A stretch of DNA of 64,000 nucleotides from Isoptericola croceus (GTDB lineage: Bacteria; Actinomycetota; Actinomycetes; Actinomycetales; Cellulomonadaceae): assembly GCF_029382255.1 (NCBI RefSeq), contig NZ_JARLLG010000001.1:620001-684000 (forward strand), in the 5' to 3' direction. How positions within the stretch are numbered: position 1 is the stretch's first letter; each line of letters opens with the position of its first letter. This document shows positions 26,089-34,033 of this stretch, piece after piece. Below the pieces are notes generated by a model. The model did no database searches, was not told the origin of the DNA, and saw nothing but the letters and a program-made list of their open reading frames with translations. The translations under genes were made by a program, and so were the position numbers.

Positions 26089-26316
26089 ATGGCTCACGCA
26101 ACATCCCGTTCCGACGTGCCGGTCGTGATCGACGAGGAGAAGTGCATCGATGGGTGCACGCTCTGCGTCGACATGTGCCCGCTGGACTCGCTGGCGATCA
26201 ACCCCGACTCGGGCAAGGCCTACATGCACGTCGACGAGTGCTGGTACTGCGGCCCCTGCGCCGCCCGCTGCCCCGTCGACGCCGTGACCGTCAACATCCC
26301 GTACCTGCTGCGCTGA
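26089..26316 (+). CDS. AprB-like ferredoxin with two [4Fe-4S] clusters
   Basis: A 75-residue ferredoxin with eight cysteines in two motifs. The first is C-x3-C-x2-C-x3-CP (KCIDGCTLCVDMCP), with one extra residue between the first two cysteines. The second is C-x2-C-x2-C-x3-CP (ECWYCGPCAARCP). The segment GKAYMHVDECWYCGPCAARCP and the ending VDAVTVNIPYLLR resemble APS reductase beta subunits, which have the same C-W-x-C spacing and a similar end, but the long AprB C-terminal tail is missing. It likely passes electrons to or from the AprA-like flavoprotein. GAGAGGAA precedes the ATG at 26089, 12 bases after the HEAT gene. Confidence 0.88.
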   Translation: MAHATSRSDVPVVIDEEKCIDGCTLCVDMCPLDSLAINPDSGKAYMHVDECWYCGPCAARCPVDAVTVNIPYLLR

Positions 26317-26326
26317 GGAGGAGACC

Positions 26327-27736
26327 GTGAACATCACCAGGATGGCGGCCTGTACCGCCGTGCTCGTCCTGACCGGCGGCGTCCTCGCCGGCTGTGCCGG
26401 CGCTGCCGCCGGCGACACCGTCGTGGTCGCCGTCGGATACCAGTCCAAGACCATCAACACCGTCACGGCCGGCACACTGATGCGCGAGCTGGAGCTGCTC
26501 GAGAAGCATCTGGACGAGGCGTCGCAGAAGAGCGGGAAGACCTACGAGATCAGCTGGCACGACTTCGCCTCAGGACCCCCGCTCACCGCCGAGATGATCG
26601 CCGAGAAGGTCGACATCGGCTCCATGGGTGACTACCCCTTGTCGGTCAACGGGGCCAAGTCGGCGACACTCGGATCTGCCAAGACCCGGTGGGTCAGCGT
26701 CACCGGCTACAACCTGGACGGCGCGCTCAACCAGATCGTGGTCCCCACGGACTCCACGGCGACCACCCTGGACGACCTGGACGGCCAGGTCGTCTCGACG
26801 AGCCTCGGTTCGACCGCGCACGGCAACCTCGTCCGGGCGCTCGACGGCGCAGGCCTGTCGCCCGAGGACGTCGACATCCTCGGCCAGGACCCGCCCGTGG
26901 GCATGACCTCGCTGGAGTCGAAGCAGGTCGCCGCGCTGGCGCAGTTCGTCCCGTTCCCGCAGAAGGCGGTCTTCGAGGGTACCGGCAGGCTCCTGCACGA
27001 CGGCAGGACCGGAACCCCCACGTTCCACGGGGTGGTGGCGAACGAGAAGTACAGCGAGGAGAACCCGGAGGTCATGACGGCCTTCCTCGCGGCCCAGAAA
27101 GAAGCGACCGAGTACCTGCAGGAGCATCCCCTCGACGCCGCGGAGAAGGTCGCCGCCGCGACCGGGCTGCCTCCCGAGCTCGTCTACCTCTACAACGGAC
27201 CGAACGGTGCGGTCACCTTCGACCTGACGATCAAGCCGCAGCTGATCGACGCCGTCGAGCAGGGCCTGCCGTTCCTGAAGGAGCTCGGCTCGCTGGAGGA
27301 GCTCGACGTCGACGCGTTCGTCGACGAGGGTCCGCTCCAGGAGGTCTACGGCGCCGACTACGCGACGGTGCGGGCCGACACGGCGAATGCCTCCGCGATC
27401 ACCGGTCACGACGAGGTCTGCGACCGTGAGGTCGAGGAGGCGGCGACCGCGTCGGAGGCCTGGCCGGCGGGGAGCGCCACCACCGAGGTCGCAGCGACGC
27501 CCACGTGCCTGCTGATGCTGGTCGCCCAGGGCGGGGAGTACCGCTCGCTGTACGTCCCGGACACGGCGTCGGGAACGCGGATCTTCGGGCAGTTCGCCAC
27601 CTGGGTGATGGACCCGGCCCTCGGCGAGACCGAGAAGATGCTTCCGTTCGCCACGGTCGGAGACGCGGACGCCTACGCGGCGGAGCACGCGGGTGCCGAG
27701 GTGCTGGAGTACGACGAAGCCCTCGAGGGCGTGTGA
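26327..27736 (+). CDS. SsuA/NrtA-type substrate-binding lipoprotein with C-terminal NosL-like domain
   Basis: A 469-residue exported lipoprotein from the GTG at 26327 (GAGGAGGAG upstream). Signal peptide with lipobox LAGC, Cys23. Residues 30-345 are a type-2 periplasmic-binding fold of the sulfonate/nitrate/bicarbonate class: VAVGYQSKTINTVTAG, PPLTAEMIAEKVDIGSMGDYP, LDDLDGQVVSTSLGSTAHGNLVRAL, VAALAQFVPFPQKAVFEGTG and NPEVMTAFLAAQKEATEYLQEHP. From about residue 360 a second domain begins with Cys365; it reads GEYRSLYVPDTASGTRIFGQ, ATWVMDPALGETEKMLPFATV and ends DAYAAEHAGAEVLEYDEAL, which is the look of NosL (a copper-binding accessory protein), although the NosL CxxCGM motif is not conserved. 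The fused domain is unusual. Ligand unknown, sulfonate-like by family. Confidence 0.85.
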   Translation: MNITRMAACTAVLVLTGGVLAGCAGAAAGDTVVVAVGYQSKTINTVTAGTLMRELELLEKHLDEASQKSGKTYEISWHDFASGPPLTAEMIAEKVDIGSMGDYPLSVNGAKSATLGSAKTRWVSVTGYNLDGALNQIVVPTDSTATTLDDLDGQVVSTSLGSTAHGNLVRALDGAGLSPEDVDILGQDPPVGMTSLESKQVAALAQFVPFPQKAVFEGTGRLLHDGRTGTPTFHGVVANEKYSEENPEVMTAFLAAQKEATEYLQEHPLDAAEKVAAATGLPPELVYLYNGPNGAVTFDLTIKPQLIDAVEQGLPFLKELGSLEELDVDAFVDEGPLQEVYGADYATVRADTANASAITGHDEVCDREVEEAATASEAWPAGSATTEVAATPTCLLMLVAQGGEYRSLYVPDTASGTRIFGQFATWVMDPALGETEKMLPFATVGDADAYAAEHAGAEVLEYDEALEGV

Positions 27737-28608
27737 GCGCCATGACCACCACACAGGAACGGGCGCTTCCCGCTGTCGAGGCTGCCGAAGTGCCGCTCGT
27801 CGAGCGAGTCCTTCCCCCGCCCGGCGGCGGCCGACTGGCCACCGTGGCAGCCAGGTCGCTCCCGGTCGTCCCGATCGTCGGTGCGGTGCTGGCCTGGCAC
27901 CTGCTGACCTGGTACGACGTGATCGCCTGGGTGCGGTTCGACAAGATCCCCGGGCCACTGGACGTCTACCACTCGCTGGGTGCGCAGCTGGGGACGGCCG
28001 AGTTCCGCCAGCATGTCGTCTCGAGCCTGCGAAGGATCCTGTCCGGGTTCGTGCTCGCCGGCCTGGTGGGGGTCGTCGTGGGGATCGGGATCGGCCGGTC
28101 GAAGGCCGTCGCGGCCCTGTTGCGCCCCCTGATCGAGATCGCCCGCCCGATTCCTGCGATCGCGCTCGTCCCCCTCGCGATCCTGCTGTTCCCGACCAGC
28201 GAGCAGGGCATCGTGTTCATCACCTTCTTCGCGGCGGTCTTCCCGGTCACGGTGGCCACCATCCACGCCATGAAGACGCTGCCCCTGGTCTGGATGGACG
28301 CAGCCTCGACCCTCGGTGCGAAGAGACGACAGGTCCTCTTCCACATCGTGCTCCCGGGTGCCATGCCGGCGATCTTCTCCGGTCTGTCGGTCAGCATGGG
28401 GGTGGCCTGGATCTGTGTCATCAGTGCCGAGATGATCTCCGGCCAGTTCGGCGTCGGCTACTGGACCTGGATGTCCTACTCGCTGCTCGACTACGCGGGC
28501 GTCGTCGCCGGGATGCTGACCATCGGAGCGATGGGGTTCACCACGTCCTGGCTGATCGAGCGCCTCGGCCGCCGGGTGAACCGCTGGCTTCCGGGGGAGG
28601 CGCGATGA
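27733..28608 (+). CDS. SsuC-type ABC transporter permease
   Basis: A 291-residue inner membrane permease with about six to seven helices, first near residues 40-60 (LPVVPIVGAVLAWHLLTWY). The binding-protein-dependent loop is DAASTLGAKRRQVLFHIVLPGAMPAI (split at about 195-220), with the EAA-type A-x-x-x-G-A motif. EIARPIPAIALVPLAILLF is the typical SsuC/TauC helix. I take the GTG at 27733, which overlaps the binding-protein stop by 4 bases (GTGA) with GAGGG 4-5 bases upstream; the ATG at 27742 is the alternative. It forms the channel of the importer with the adjoining ATPase and binding protein. Confidence 0.9.
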   Translation: MSAMTTTQERALPAVEAAEVPLVERVLPPPGGGRLATVAARSLPVVPIVGAVLAWHLLTWYDVIAWVRFDKIPGPLDVYHSLGAQLGTAEFRQHVVSSLRRILSGFVLAGLVGVVVGIGIGRSKAVAALLRPLIEIARPIPAIALVPLAILLFPTSEQGIVFITFFAAVFPVTVATIHAMKTLPLVWMDAASTLGAKRRQVLFHIVLPGAMPAIFSGLSVSMGVAWICVISAEMISGQFGVGYWTWMSYSLLDYAGVVAGMLTIGAMGFTTSWLIERLGRRVNRWLPGEAR

Positions 28609-29402
28609 GCCCCGCGGCGATCACCACCACCGACGCCGGCGCACCCGTCGACCTCGACCACATCCGGATCGACTACCCGGACGGTCCCGCCGCGGAGGTC
28701 GATCTGAGGGTCGAACCCGGTGAGATCGTCATGCTCCTCGGCCCTTCGGGCTGCGGCAAGTCGACGATCCTGCGAGCTCTCGCGGGCTTGCAGCCGATCG
28801 CAGCAGGCGCCGCGAGCATCGACGGCCTGGTCCACAACGGCCCGGAAGCCCACTGCGCGATGGTGTTCCAGGAGGACGCGCTGCTGCCGTGGCGCACGGC
28901 CCGGCGGAACGTCGAGTTCGCGCTGGCGATGCGCGGGGTTCCGCGACGGGAGCGCAAGCAGCTCGCACTCGAGCTGCTGGACCAGGTGGGCCTGACGCCG
29001 TTCGCCGATCACCTGCCCAAGGAGCTCTCCGGCGGCATGCGCCAGCGCGTCCAGCTCGCGCGAACCCTTGCCGCAGAGCCGCGGGTGCTGCTCATGGACG
29101 AGCCGTTCGGCGCCCTCGACGCCCAGACGCGGCTCGACATGCAAAGGCTGCTGATCTCGGTGTGGCAGCAGCGACGCACCACCGTCCTCTTCGTGACGCA
29201 CGACGTCGAGGAGGCCCTGCTGCTCGCCGACCGGGTCGTCGTCCTGACACCGCGCCCGGCCCGGGTCGCGCGGATCGTCGCCGTGGCCCGCCCTCGAGAC
29301 CCCGACGCCCAGCTGCAACCGGAGTTCGCGCGGCAGAGCAAGGAGATCCTCGCGCTGCTCGGCCACGGGCAGCTTCCCTCCACTGAAGACCTGAAGGACT
29401 GA
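28605..29402 (+). CDS. SsuB/TauB-type ABC transporter ATPase
   Basis: A 265-residue ABC ATPase with all motifs: Walker A GPSGCGKST, Q-loop MVFQEDALLPWRT, signature LSGGMRQR, Walker B VLLMDEPFGALD and switch His in LFVTHDVEEALLLADRVVVL. The QEDALLPW and DVEEAL forms are typical of the nitrate/sulfonate/taurine class. ATG at 28605 overlaps the permease stop by 4 bases (ATGA). It drives the importer encoded by the two preceding genes. Confidence 0.93.
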   Translation: MSPAAITTTDAGAPVDLDHIRIDYPDGPAAEVDLRVEPGEIVMLLGPSGCGKSTILRALAGLQPIAAGAASIDGLVHNGPEAHCAMVFQEDALLPWRTARRNVEFALAMRGVPRRERKQLALELLDQVGLTPFADHLPKELSGGMRQRVQLARTLAAEPRVLLMDEPFGALDAQTRLDMQRLLISVWQQRRTTVLFVTHDVEEALLLADRVVVLTPRPARVARIVAVARPRDPDAQLQPEFARQSKEILALLGHGQLPSTEDLKD

Positions 29403-29405
29403 GAC

Positions 29406-29744
29406 ATGACCTACGTCATCGGAGCCCCGTGCATCGACGTCACCGACCGCGCCTGTGTCGACGAGTGCCCCGTGGACTGCATCTACATCGGCGAACGCAG
29501 CGCGTACATCAACCCCGACGAGTGCATCGACTGCAGTGCCTGTGAACCCGTCTGCCCGGCCGAGGCGATCTTCCAGGCCGACGACGCGCTGGAGGAGGAG
29601 CTCGCCTTCGTGGAGGACAACGCCCGCTTCTTCACCGAGGTGCTGCCCGGACGGCCAGCGCCCGTGGGCAACCCCGGTGGGGCCGCGGACGTCGGTGACA
29701 TCGGCGTGGACACCCCTCTCGTGACCGGGACACCTGCCCGATGA
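29406..29744 (+). CDS. FdxA-type 7Fe ferredoxin
   Basis: A 112-residue ferredoxin, ATG at 29406. The first 50 residues follow the actinobacterial FdxA pattern for a [3Fe-4S] plus [4Fe-4S] protein: YVIGAPCIDVTDRACVDECPVDCIY and the second motif CIDCSACEPVCPAEAIF. A C-terminal tail of about 55 residues (ALEEELAFVEDNARFFTEVLPG, then a Gly/Pro stretch) follows as in other members. It is coupled to korA by an ATGA overlap, so it is almost surely the acceptor of electrons from the oxoacid oxidoreductase and the probable link to the AprAB-like pair. Confidence 0.93.
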   Translation: MTYVIGAPCIDVTDRACVDECPVDCIYIGERSAYINPDECIDCSACEPVCPAEAIFQADDALEEELAFVEDNARFFTEVLPGRPAPVGNPGGAADVGDIGVDTPLVTGTPAR

Positions 29745-31594
29745 GCACCGAGCGGATCGACCGGGTCGTCGTCCGGTTCGCCGGCGACTCGGGCGACGGC
29801 ATGCAGCTCGTCGGGGATCGCTTCACCGGGCAGGCAGCCGCGTTCGGCAACGACCTGGCGACGTTCCCCAGCTTTCCGGCGGAGATCCGAGCACCGCAGG
29901 GCACGGTGCACGGCGTCTCCTCGTTCCAGGTCCACTTCGCCAGCAGCGACATCCTCACCCCCGGCGACGCTCCCGACGTGCTCGTGGCGATGAACCCCGC
30001 GGCGCTCCGGGCCAATACCGCCGACGTCCCGGTGGGCGGTGTCGTGATCGTCGATCCCGACGAGTTCACCAAGCGCAACATCGCCAAGGCCGGATACGCG
30101 TCGGACCCCCTCAGTGACGGGTCTCTCGCCCATCTCACGATCCATCAGGTCACCATGGGCGCACTGACCCTCGGGGCTGTCAGCGAGCTCGGCCTCGGGC
30201 GCAAGGAGGCCCTGCGGTGCCGGAACCTCTTCGCGCTGGGGCTCCTGTCCTGGATGTACGGACGGCCGACCGAGGTGGTGGAGGACTACCTGCGGCAGAA
30301 GTTCGCGAAGAAGCCGCTGGTGGCGCAGGCGAACGTCCTCGCCTTCCGAGCCGGCTGGAACTTCGGTGAGACGACGGAGATGTTCGCCGTCAGCTACGAG
30401 GTGCCGGCCGCAGCGCTTCCCGCGGGAACCTACCGGCACGTGAGCGGCAACGCGGCGCTCGCTCTGGGCATCATCGCTGCGGGATGGGTGTCCGGGATGA
30501 AGGTGGTGCTGGGCACCTACCCCATCACCCCTGCCTCCGACATCCTGCACGAGCTCGCGAAGCACAAGAACTTCCCGGTGCTCACCATCCAGGCCGAGGA
30601 CGAGATCTCCGCGGTCGGTGCTGCCCTCGGTGCCTCGTTCGGCGGAGCGCTCGGCGTCACCACGACCTCCGGGCCCGGTCTCGCCCTCAAGTCGGAGACG
30701 ATCGGCCTCGCGGTGATGGCCGAGCTCCCGCTGCTCGTCGTCGATGTCCAGCGAGGTGGGCCCTCGACCGGGCTGCCCACGAAGACGGAGCAGGCAGACC
30801 TCCTCCAGGCGATGTTCGGTCGGCACGGCGAGTCGCCGGTCGCGGTCGTGGCGCCCAGCACGCCGGCGGACTGTTTCGACGCCGCCCTGGAGGCGGCCCG
30901 GATCGCCGTCACCTACCGGACCCCTGTTCTCCTCCTGTCCGACGGAGCCCTCGCCAACGGCGCAGAACCGTGGCGACTTCCCGAGATCGACGAGCTGGCA
31001 GACATCCGTCCCGACTTCTCGACGGAACCCAACGCGGCGGACGGGAGCGGGACCCACTGGCCCTACCTCCGGGACGACGAGACGCTGGCCCGTGCGTGGG
31101 CGATCCCCGGCACCCCCGGGCTGCAGCACCGCATCGGCGGTCTGGAGAAGGCCGCTGACACCGGCGCCATCTCCTACGACCCGGCCAACCACGAGTTCAT
31201 GGTGCGGCTGCGCCAGCAGAAGATCGCCGGCATCGACGTCGCGGACCTCGACGTCCACGATCCCTCCCCGGCAACCACCCGGACACTGGTCCTCGGCTGG
31301 GGCTCCACCTTCGGCCCCATCCAGGACGCGTGCCGTCGGCTGGCCGCGCGGGGAGTCTCCGTCGCCCATGCCCACCTGCGGCACCTCAACCCGTTCCCGG
31401 CCAACCTCGACGAGGTCCTCGCCCGGTACGAGCGCGTCATCGTCCCCGAGATGAACCTCGGTCAGCTGGCGCTCCTTCTCCGGGGTCGTGGGGCCACGCA
31501 TCTGATCAGCCACACCCAGGTCACCGGACAGCCGTTCAAGGCGGGCGACCTGGAGGCGGCGGTGCTCGCATACATGGAAGGAGCCGCGGCATGA
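29741..31594 (+). CDS. korA: 2-oxoacid:ferredoxin oxidoreductase alpha subunit KorA (fused gamma-alpha)
   Basis: A 617-residue subunit with the gamma domain first (about 1-190: VVRFAGDSGDGMQLVGDRFT, FPSFPAEIRAPQGTVHGVSSFQVHF) and the alpha (pyrimidine-binding) domain after (about 225-560: GTYPITPASDILHELAKHK, QAEDEISAVGAALGASFGGA, TTSGPGLALKSE, VDVQRGGPSTGLPTKTEQADL). The fusion order and length match actinobacterial KorA. With KorB it oxidatively decarboxylates a 2-oxoacid (2-oxoglutarate or pyruvate) to acyl-CoA, reducing ferredoxin. The ATG at 29741 overlaps the ferredoxin stop. Whether this is the cell's general enzyme or dedicated to the operon cannot be told here. Confidence 0.94.
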   Translation: MSTERIDRVVVRFAGDSGDGMQLVGDRFTGQAAAFGNDLATFPSFPAEIRAPQGTVHGVSSFQVHFASSDILTPGDAPDVLVAMNPAALRANTADVPVGGVVIVDPDEFTKRNIAKAGYASDPLSDGSLAHLTIHQVTMGALTLGAVSELGLGRKEALRCRNLFALGLLSWMYGRPTEVVEDYLRQKFAKKPLVAQANVLAFRAGWNFGETTEMFAVSYEVPAAALPAGTYRHVSGNAALALGIIAAGWVSGMKVVLGTYPITPASDILHELAKHKNFPVLTIQAEDEISAVGAALGASFGGALGVTTTSGPGLALKSETIGLAVMAELPLLVVDVQRGGPSTGLPTKTEQADLLQAMFGRHGESPVAVVAPSTPADCFDAALEAARIAVTYRTPVLLLSDGALANGAEPWRLPEIDELADIRPDFSTEPNAADGSGTHWPYLRDDETLARAWAIPGTPGLQHRIGGLEKAADTGAISYDPANHEFMVRLRQQKIAGIDVADLDVHDPSPATTRTLVLGWGSTFGPIQDACRRLAARGVSVAHAHLRHLNPFPANLDEVLARYERVIVPEMNLGQLALLLRGRGATHLISHTQVTGQPFKAGDLEAAVLAYMEGAAA

Positions 31595-32703
31595 CCACGC
31601 TCGACGAACCGGTCCAGGTCGAGGAGGAGCAGCAGCCGATCTCGGGACTCGCGCTCGTGCCCCGCGGACCGCAGGGACAGAAGCCCGCGGACTACCGGTC
31701 CGACCAGGAGGTGCGCTGGTGCCCGGGCTGCGGGGACTACATCATCCTCAGCACGGTGCAGGCGATGCTCCCGACTCTCGGCCTGCAGAAGGAGAACCTG
31801 GTCTTCGTCTCGGGCATCGGGTGCTCGAGCCGGTTCCCCTACTACCTCGACACCTACGGGATGCACTCCATCCACGGCCGCGCACCCGCGATCGCCACCG
31901 GGCTGGCGGTCGCCCGCCCTGATCTGTCCGTCTGGGTCATCACCGGCGACGGGGACGCGCTGTCGATCGGCGGCAACCACCTGATCCACGCGCTGCGCAG
32001 GAACGTCAACATCACCGTCCTGCTGTTCAACAACCGCGTGTACGGCCTCACCAAGGGCCAGTACTCACCGACCAGCAACCAGGGGATGGTGACCAAGTCG
32101 AGCCCTCTCGGCGCGCCGGACGCGCCCTTCAACCCGGTCTCGCTGGCACTGGGGGCCGAGGCGTCCTTCGTCGCCCGTGCGCTCGACTCCGACCGAGAAG
32201 GTCTCGCCGACGTGCTCCGGCAGGCGGCGGAGCATCGGGGAGCCTCCCTGGTCGAGATCTACCAGAACTGCCCCATCTTCAACGACGGCGCCTTCGACGT
32301 CCTGAAGCAGCCCGGGAGCGACCGTCACCTCGTCAGGCTGGTGCCGGGGAGTCCCGTCGGTCTGGGCGAGCTGGACGACCAGGGGCGGCACTCCCACCTG
32401 GTCGTCCGGGAGGGCGGCGCCCTGCGCGTCGTCGCCCGGGACGAGGCAGATCCCGCCCAGGTGCTGGTCCACGACCCGGCGGACCCGGACCCGACCACCG
32501 CCTTCGCCCTCTCGCGGCTCTCCACCCAGGACCTGTCGCACGTCGTCACGGGCGTCTTCCGGGCGGTGTCTCGTCCCGCCTACGACGACGACGTCCGTCG
32601 CCAGGGCGAGGACGCGAGCAAGGCCAGCCCTCCAGACCTGGAGGACCTCATCTTCGACGGAGACGTGTGGAGCGTCCCTAGCCACCGAGGAGCCAGCGCA
32701 TGA
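31591..32703 (+). CDS. korB: 2-oxoacid:ferredoxin oxidoreductase beta subunit KorB
   Basis: A 370-residue subunit carrying the thiamine diphosphate site: WCPGCGDYIILSTVQ with the cluster-type CPGC, GIGCSSRFPYYLDTYGMHSIHGRAPAIATG (split over about 70-100), the ThDP/Mg motif GDGDALSIGGNHLIHALRRN and NRVYGLTKGQYSPTS. In actinobacterial KorAB the beta subunit binds one [4Fe-4S] cluster, which fits the visible cysteines. The last 120 residues are a less conserved tail (LDDQGRHSHLVVREGGA, then an acidic end). ATG at 31591 overlaps the korA stop by 4 bases; the mrp gene overlaps its own end in the same way. Confidence 0.95.
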   Translation: MTTLDEPVQVEEEQQPISGLALVPRGPQGQKPADYRSDQEVRWCPGCGDYIILSTVQAMLPTLGLQKENLVFVSGIGCSSRFPYYLDTYGMHSIHGRAPAIATGLAVARPDLSVWVITGDGDALSIGGNHLIHALRRNVNITVLLFNNRVYGLTKGQYSPTSNQGMVTKSSPLGAPDAPFNPVSLALGAEASFVARALDSDREGLADVLRQAAEHRGASLVEIYQNCPIFNDGAFDVLKQPGSDRHLVRLVPGSPVGLGELDDQGRHSHLVVREGGALRVVARDEADPAQVLVHDPADPDPTTAFALSRLSTQDLSHVVTGVFRAVSRPAYDDDVRRQGEDASKASPPDLEDLIFDGDVWSVPSHRGASA

Positions 32704-33878
32704 GCATGACCGAAGTGATCCCGCTCGCCGACGACGTCCAGGCCGCCCTGGCAACCGTCCTCGATCCGGAGATAGGTCGGCCGATCACCGAGCTCGGCAT
32801 GGTGCGTGACGTGGCGATCGACGGCGGTGACGTCACCGTCACGGTGGTCCTCACCGTCGCCGGCTGCCCGATGAAGGACCGCATCACGCGGGAGGTGACT
32901 GCTGCGGTCGAGGTCCTTCCGCGGGTCGAGGCAGTGCATGTCGAGCTCGGCGTGATGACGGACCAGCAGCGTGGTGACCTGCGTGAGCTCCTCCGCGGCG
33001 GATCAGCGGAGCCGACCATTCCTTTCGCCGCCGCCGACTCGACCACCAAGGTGTACTGCATCGCCTCGGCCAAGGGCGGCGTGGGCAAGTCCAGCGTCAC
33101 GGCCAACATCGCCGCCGATCTCGCCCGGCGCGGACTGCGCGTCGGGGTGATCGACGCCGACATCTACGGCCACAGCATCCCGCGTGCCCTGGGGACGACC
33201 GCGGCCCCGACGCAGGTCGACCGCATGCTGATGCCGCCGACGGGCCACGGGGTGAAGGTCATCTCGATGGGGATGTTCACCGAGGGGAACGCGCCCGTCA
33301 TGTGGCGCGGGCCGATGCTCCACCGAGCCCTGCAGCAGTTCTTCGTCGATGTCTACTGGGGCGAGCTGGACGTCCTGCTCATCGACATGCCGCCCGGCAC
33401 CGGTGACATCACCATCTCCCTGGCACAGCTCCTGCCGCACGCCGAGTACCTCGTCGTCACCACGCCCCACCTGGCCGCGGCCGAGGTGGCGGAGCGCGCC
33501 GGCACCGTCGCGAAGGAGACCAAGCAACGTGTCCTCGGGGTCATCGAGAACATGGCCTGGGCCGAGCTTCCCGACGGCCGACGGTGGACACCCTTCGGCG
33601 AAGGTGGAGGTGCCGCCGTGGCCGCGACCCTGACACGAGAGCTCGGCTACGTCGTGCCGCTCGTCGGTCAGGTGCCCATCGAGCCGGGCATCGGCACCGG
33701 AGGCGACCGGGGCGTGCCCGTGGTGCTCGAGGGCGCTGACCCGATCCCTGCCGCGGAGTCGCTGCGAGCCATCGGCGGCTGGCTCGCGAACCAGGTCGCC
33801 AGGCCGTTGCGCTCGCTGCCGTTCGTTGGTAGCACCACCGGGGGCTGCTGCTCGTCGGGCATGTGCGCCACCTGCTGA
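32700..33878 (+). CDS. Mrp/NBP35-family P-loop ATPase with N-terminal MIP18 domain and cysteine-rich tail
   Basis: A 392-residue iron-sulfur carrier or assembly ATPase. Residues 8-95 are a MIP18/DUF59 domain (LATVLDPEIGRPITELGMV, VVLTVAGCPMKDRITREV). The deviant Walker A is SAKGGVGKSSVTANIA (about 125-140), followed by VGVIDADIYGHSIPRAL, MFTEGNAPVMWRGPMLHRALQQF, and LLIDMPPGTGDITISL. The very end, GGCCSSGMCATC, holds four cysteines in ten residues; I know of no such tail as a constant feature of Mrp. The ATG at 32700 has GAGGAG 7 bases upstream and overlaps korB by 4 bases. As the last gene of an operon with at least five Fe-S cluster sites, a dedicated cluster-loading role is likely but inferred. 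Confidence 0.9.
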   Translation: MSMTEVIPLADDVQAALATVLDPEIGRPITELGMVRDVAIDGGDVTVTVVLTVAGCPMKDRITREVTAAVEVLPRVEAVHVELGVMTDQQRGDLRELLRGGSAEPTIPFAAADSTTKVYCIASAKGGVGKSSVTANIAADLARRGLRVGVIDADIYGHSIPRALGTTAAPTQVDRMLMPPTGHGVKVISMGMFTEGNAPVMWRGPMLHRALQQFFVDVYWGELDVLLIDMPPGTGDITISLAQLLPHAEYLVVTTPHLAAAEVAERAGTVAKETKQRVLGVIENMAWAELPDGRRWTPFGEGGGAAVAATLTRELGYVVPLVGQVPIEPGIGTGGDRGVPVVLEGADPIPAAESLRAIGGWLANQVARPLRSLPFVGSTTGGCCSSGMCATC

Positions 33879-33897
33879 CCAACCGCCCAGCGCCGGC

Positions 33898-34005
33898 ACC
33901 CTGGCCGTGCGGACTCGCGGGCTGAGCGTCGTCCTGGAGGTGCCCACCGGCCAGGTGATCGGACTGCTCGGCCCGTCCGGCTCGGGCAAGACCCGAGGTG
34001 CTCGA
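33898..34005 (+). pseudogene. Remnant of an ABC transporter ATPase N-terminus
   Basis: About 36 codons in frame at 33901 read AVRTRGLSVVLEVPTGQVIG and then LLGPSGSGKT, the start of an ABC ATPase with an intact Walker A. The usual segment between GL and the sheath of the P-loop is shortened, and after GKT the sequence loses similarity (RGARADLRP) and soon stops. There is no signature motif or Walker B. It is a decayed fragment, next to the end of the accessory operon. Confidence 0.65.
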
Positions 34006-34033
34006 GCGGACCTGAGACCACGGTCCGACGGCG

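Noticed and set aside
23393-26316. True dissimilatory APS reductase AprAB
   Set aside because: The flavoprotein is about 50 residues short, the ferredoxin lacks the AprB tail, and there is no sat, dsr or qmo gene nearby; only the broader family is claimed.
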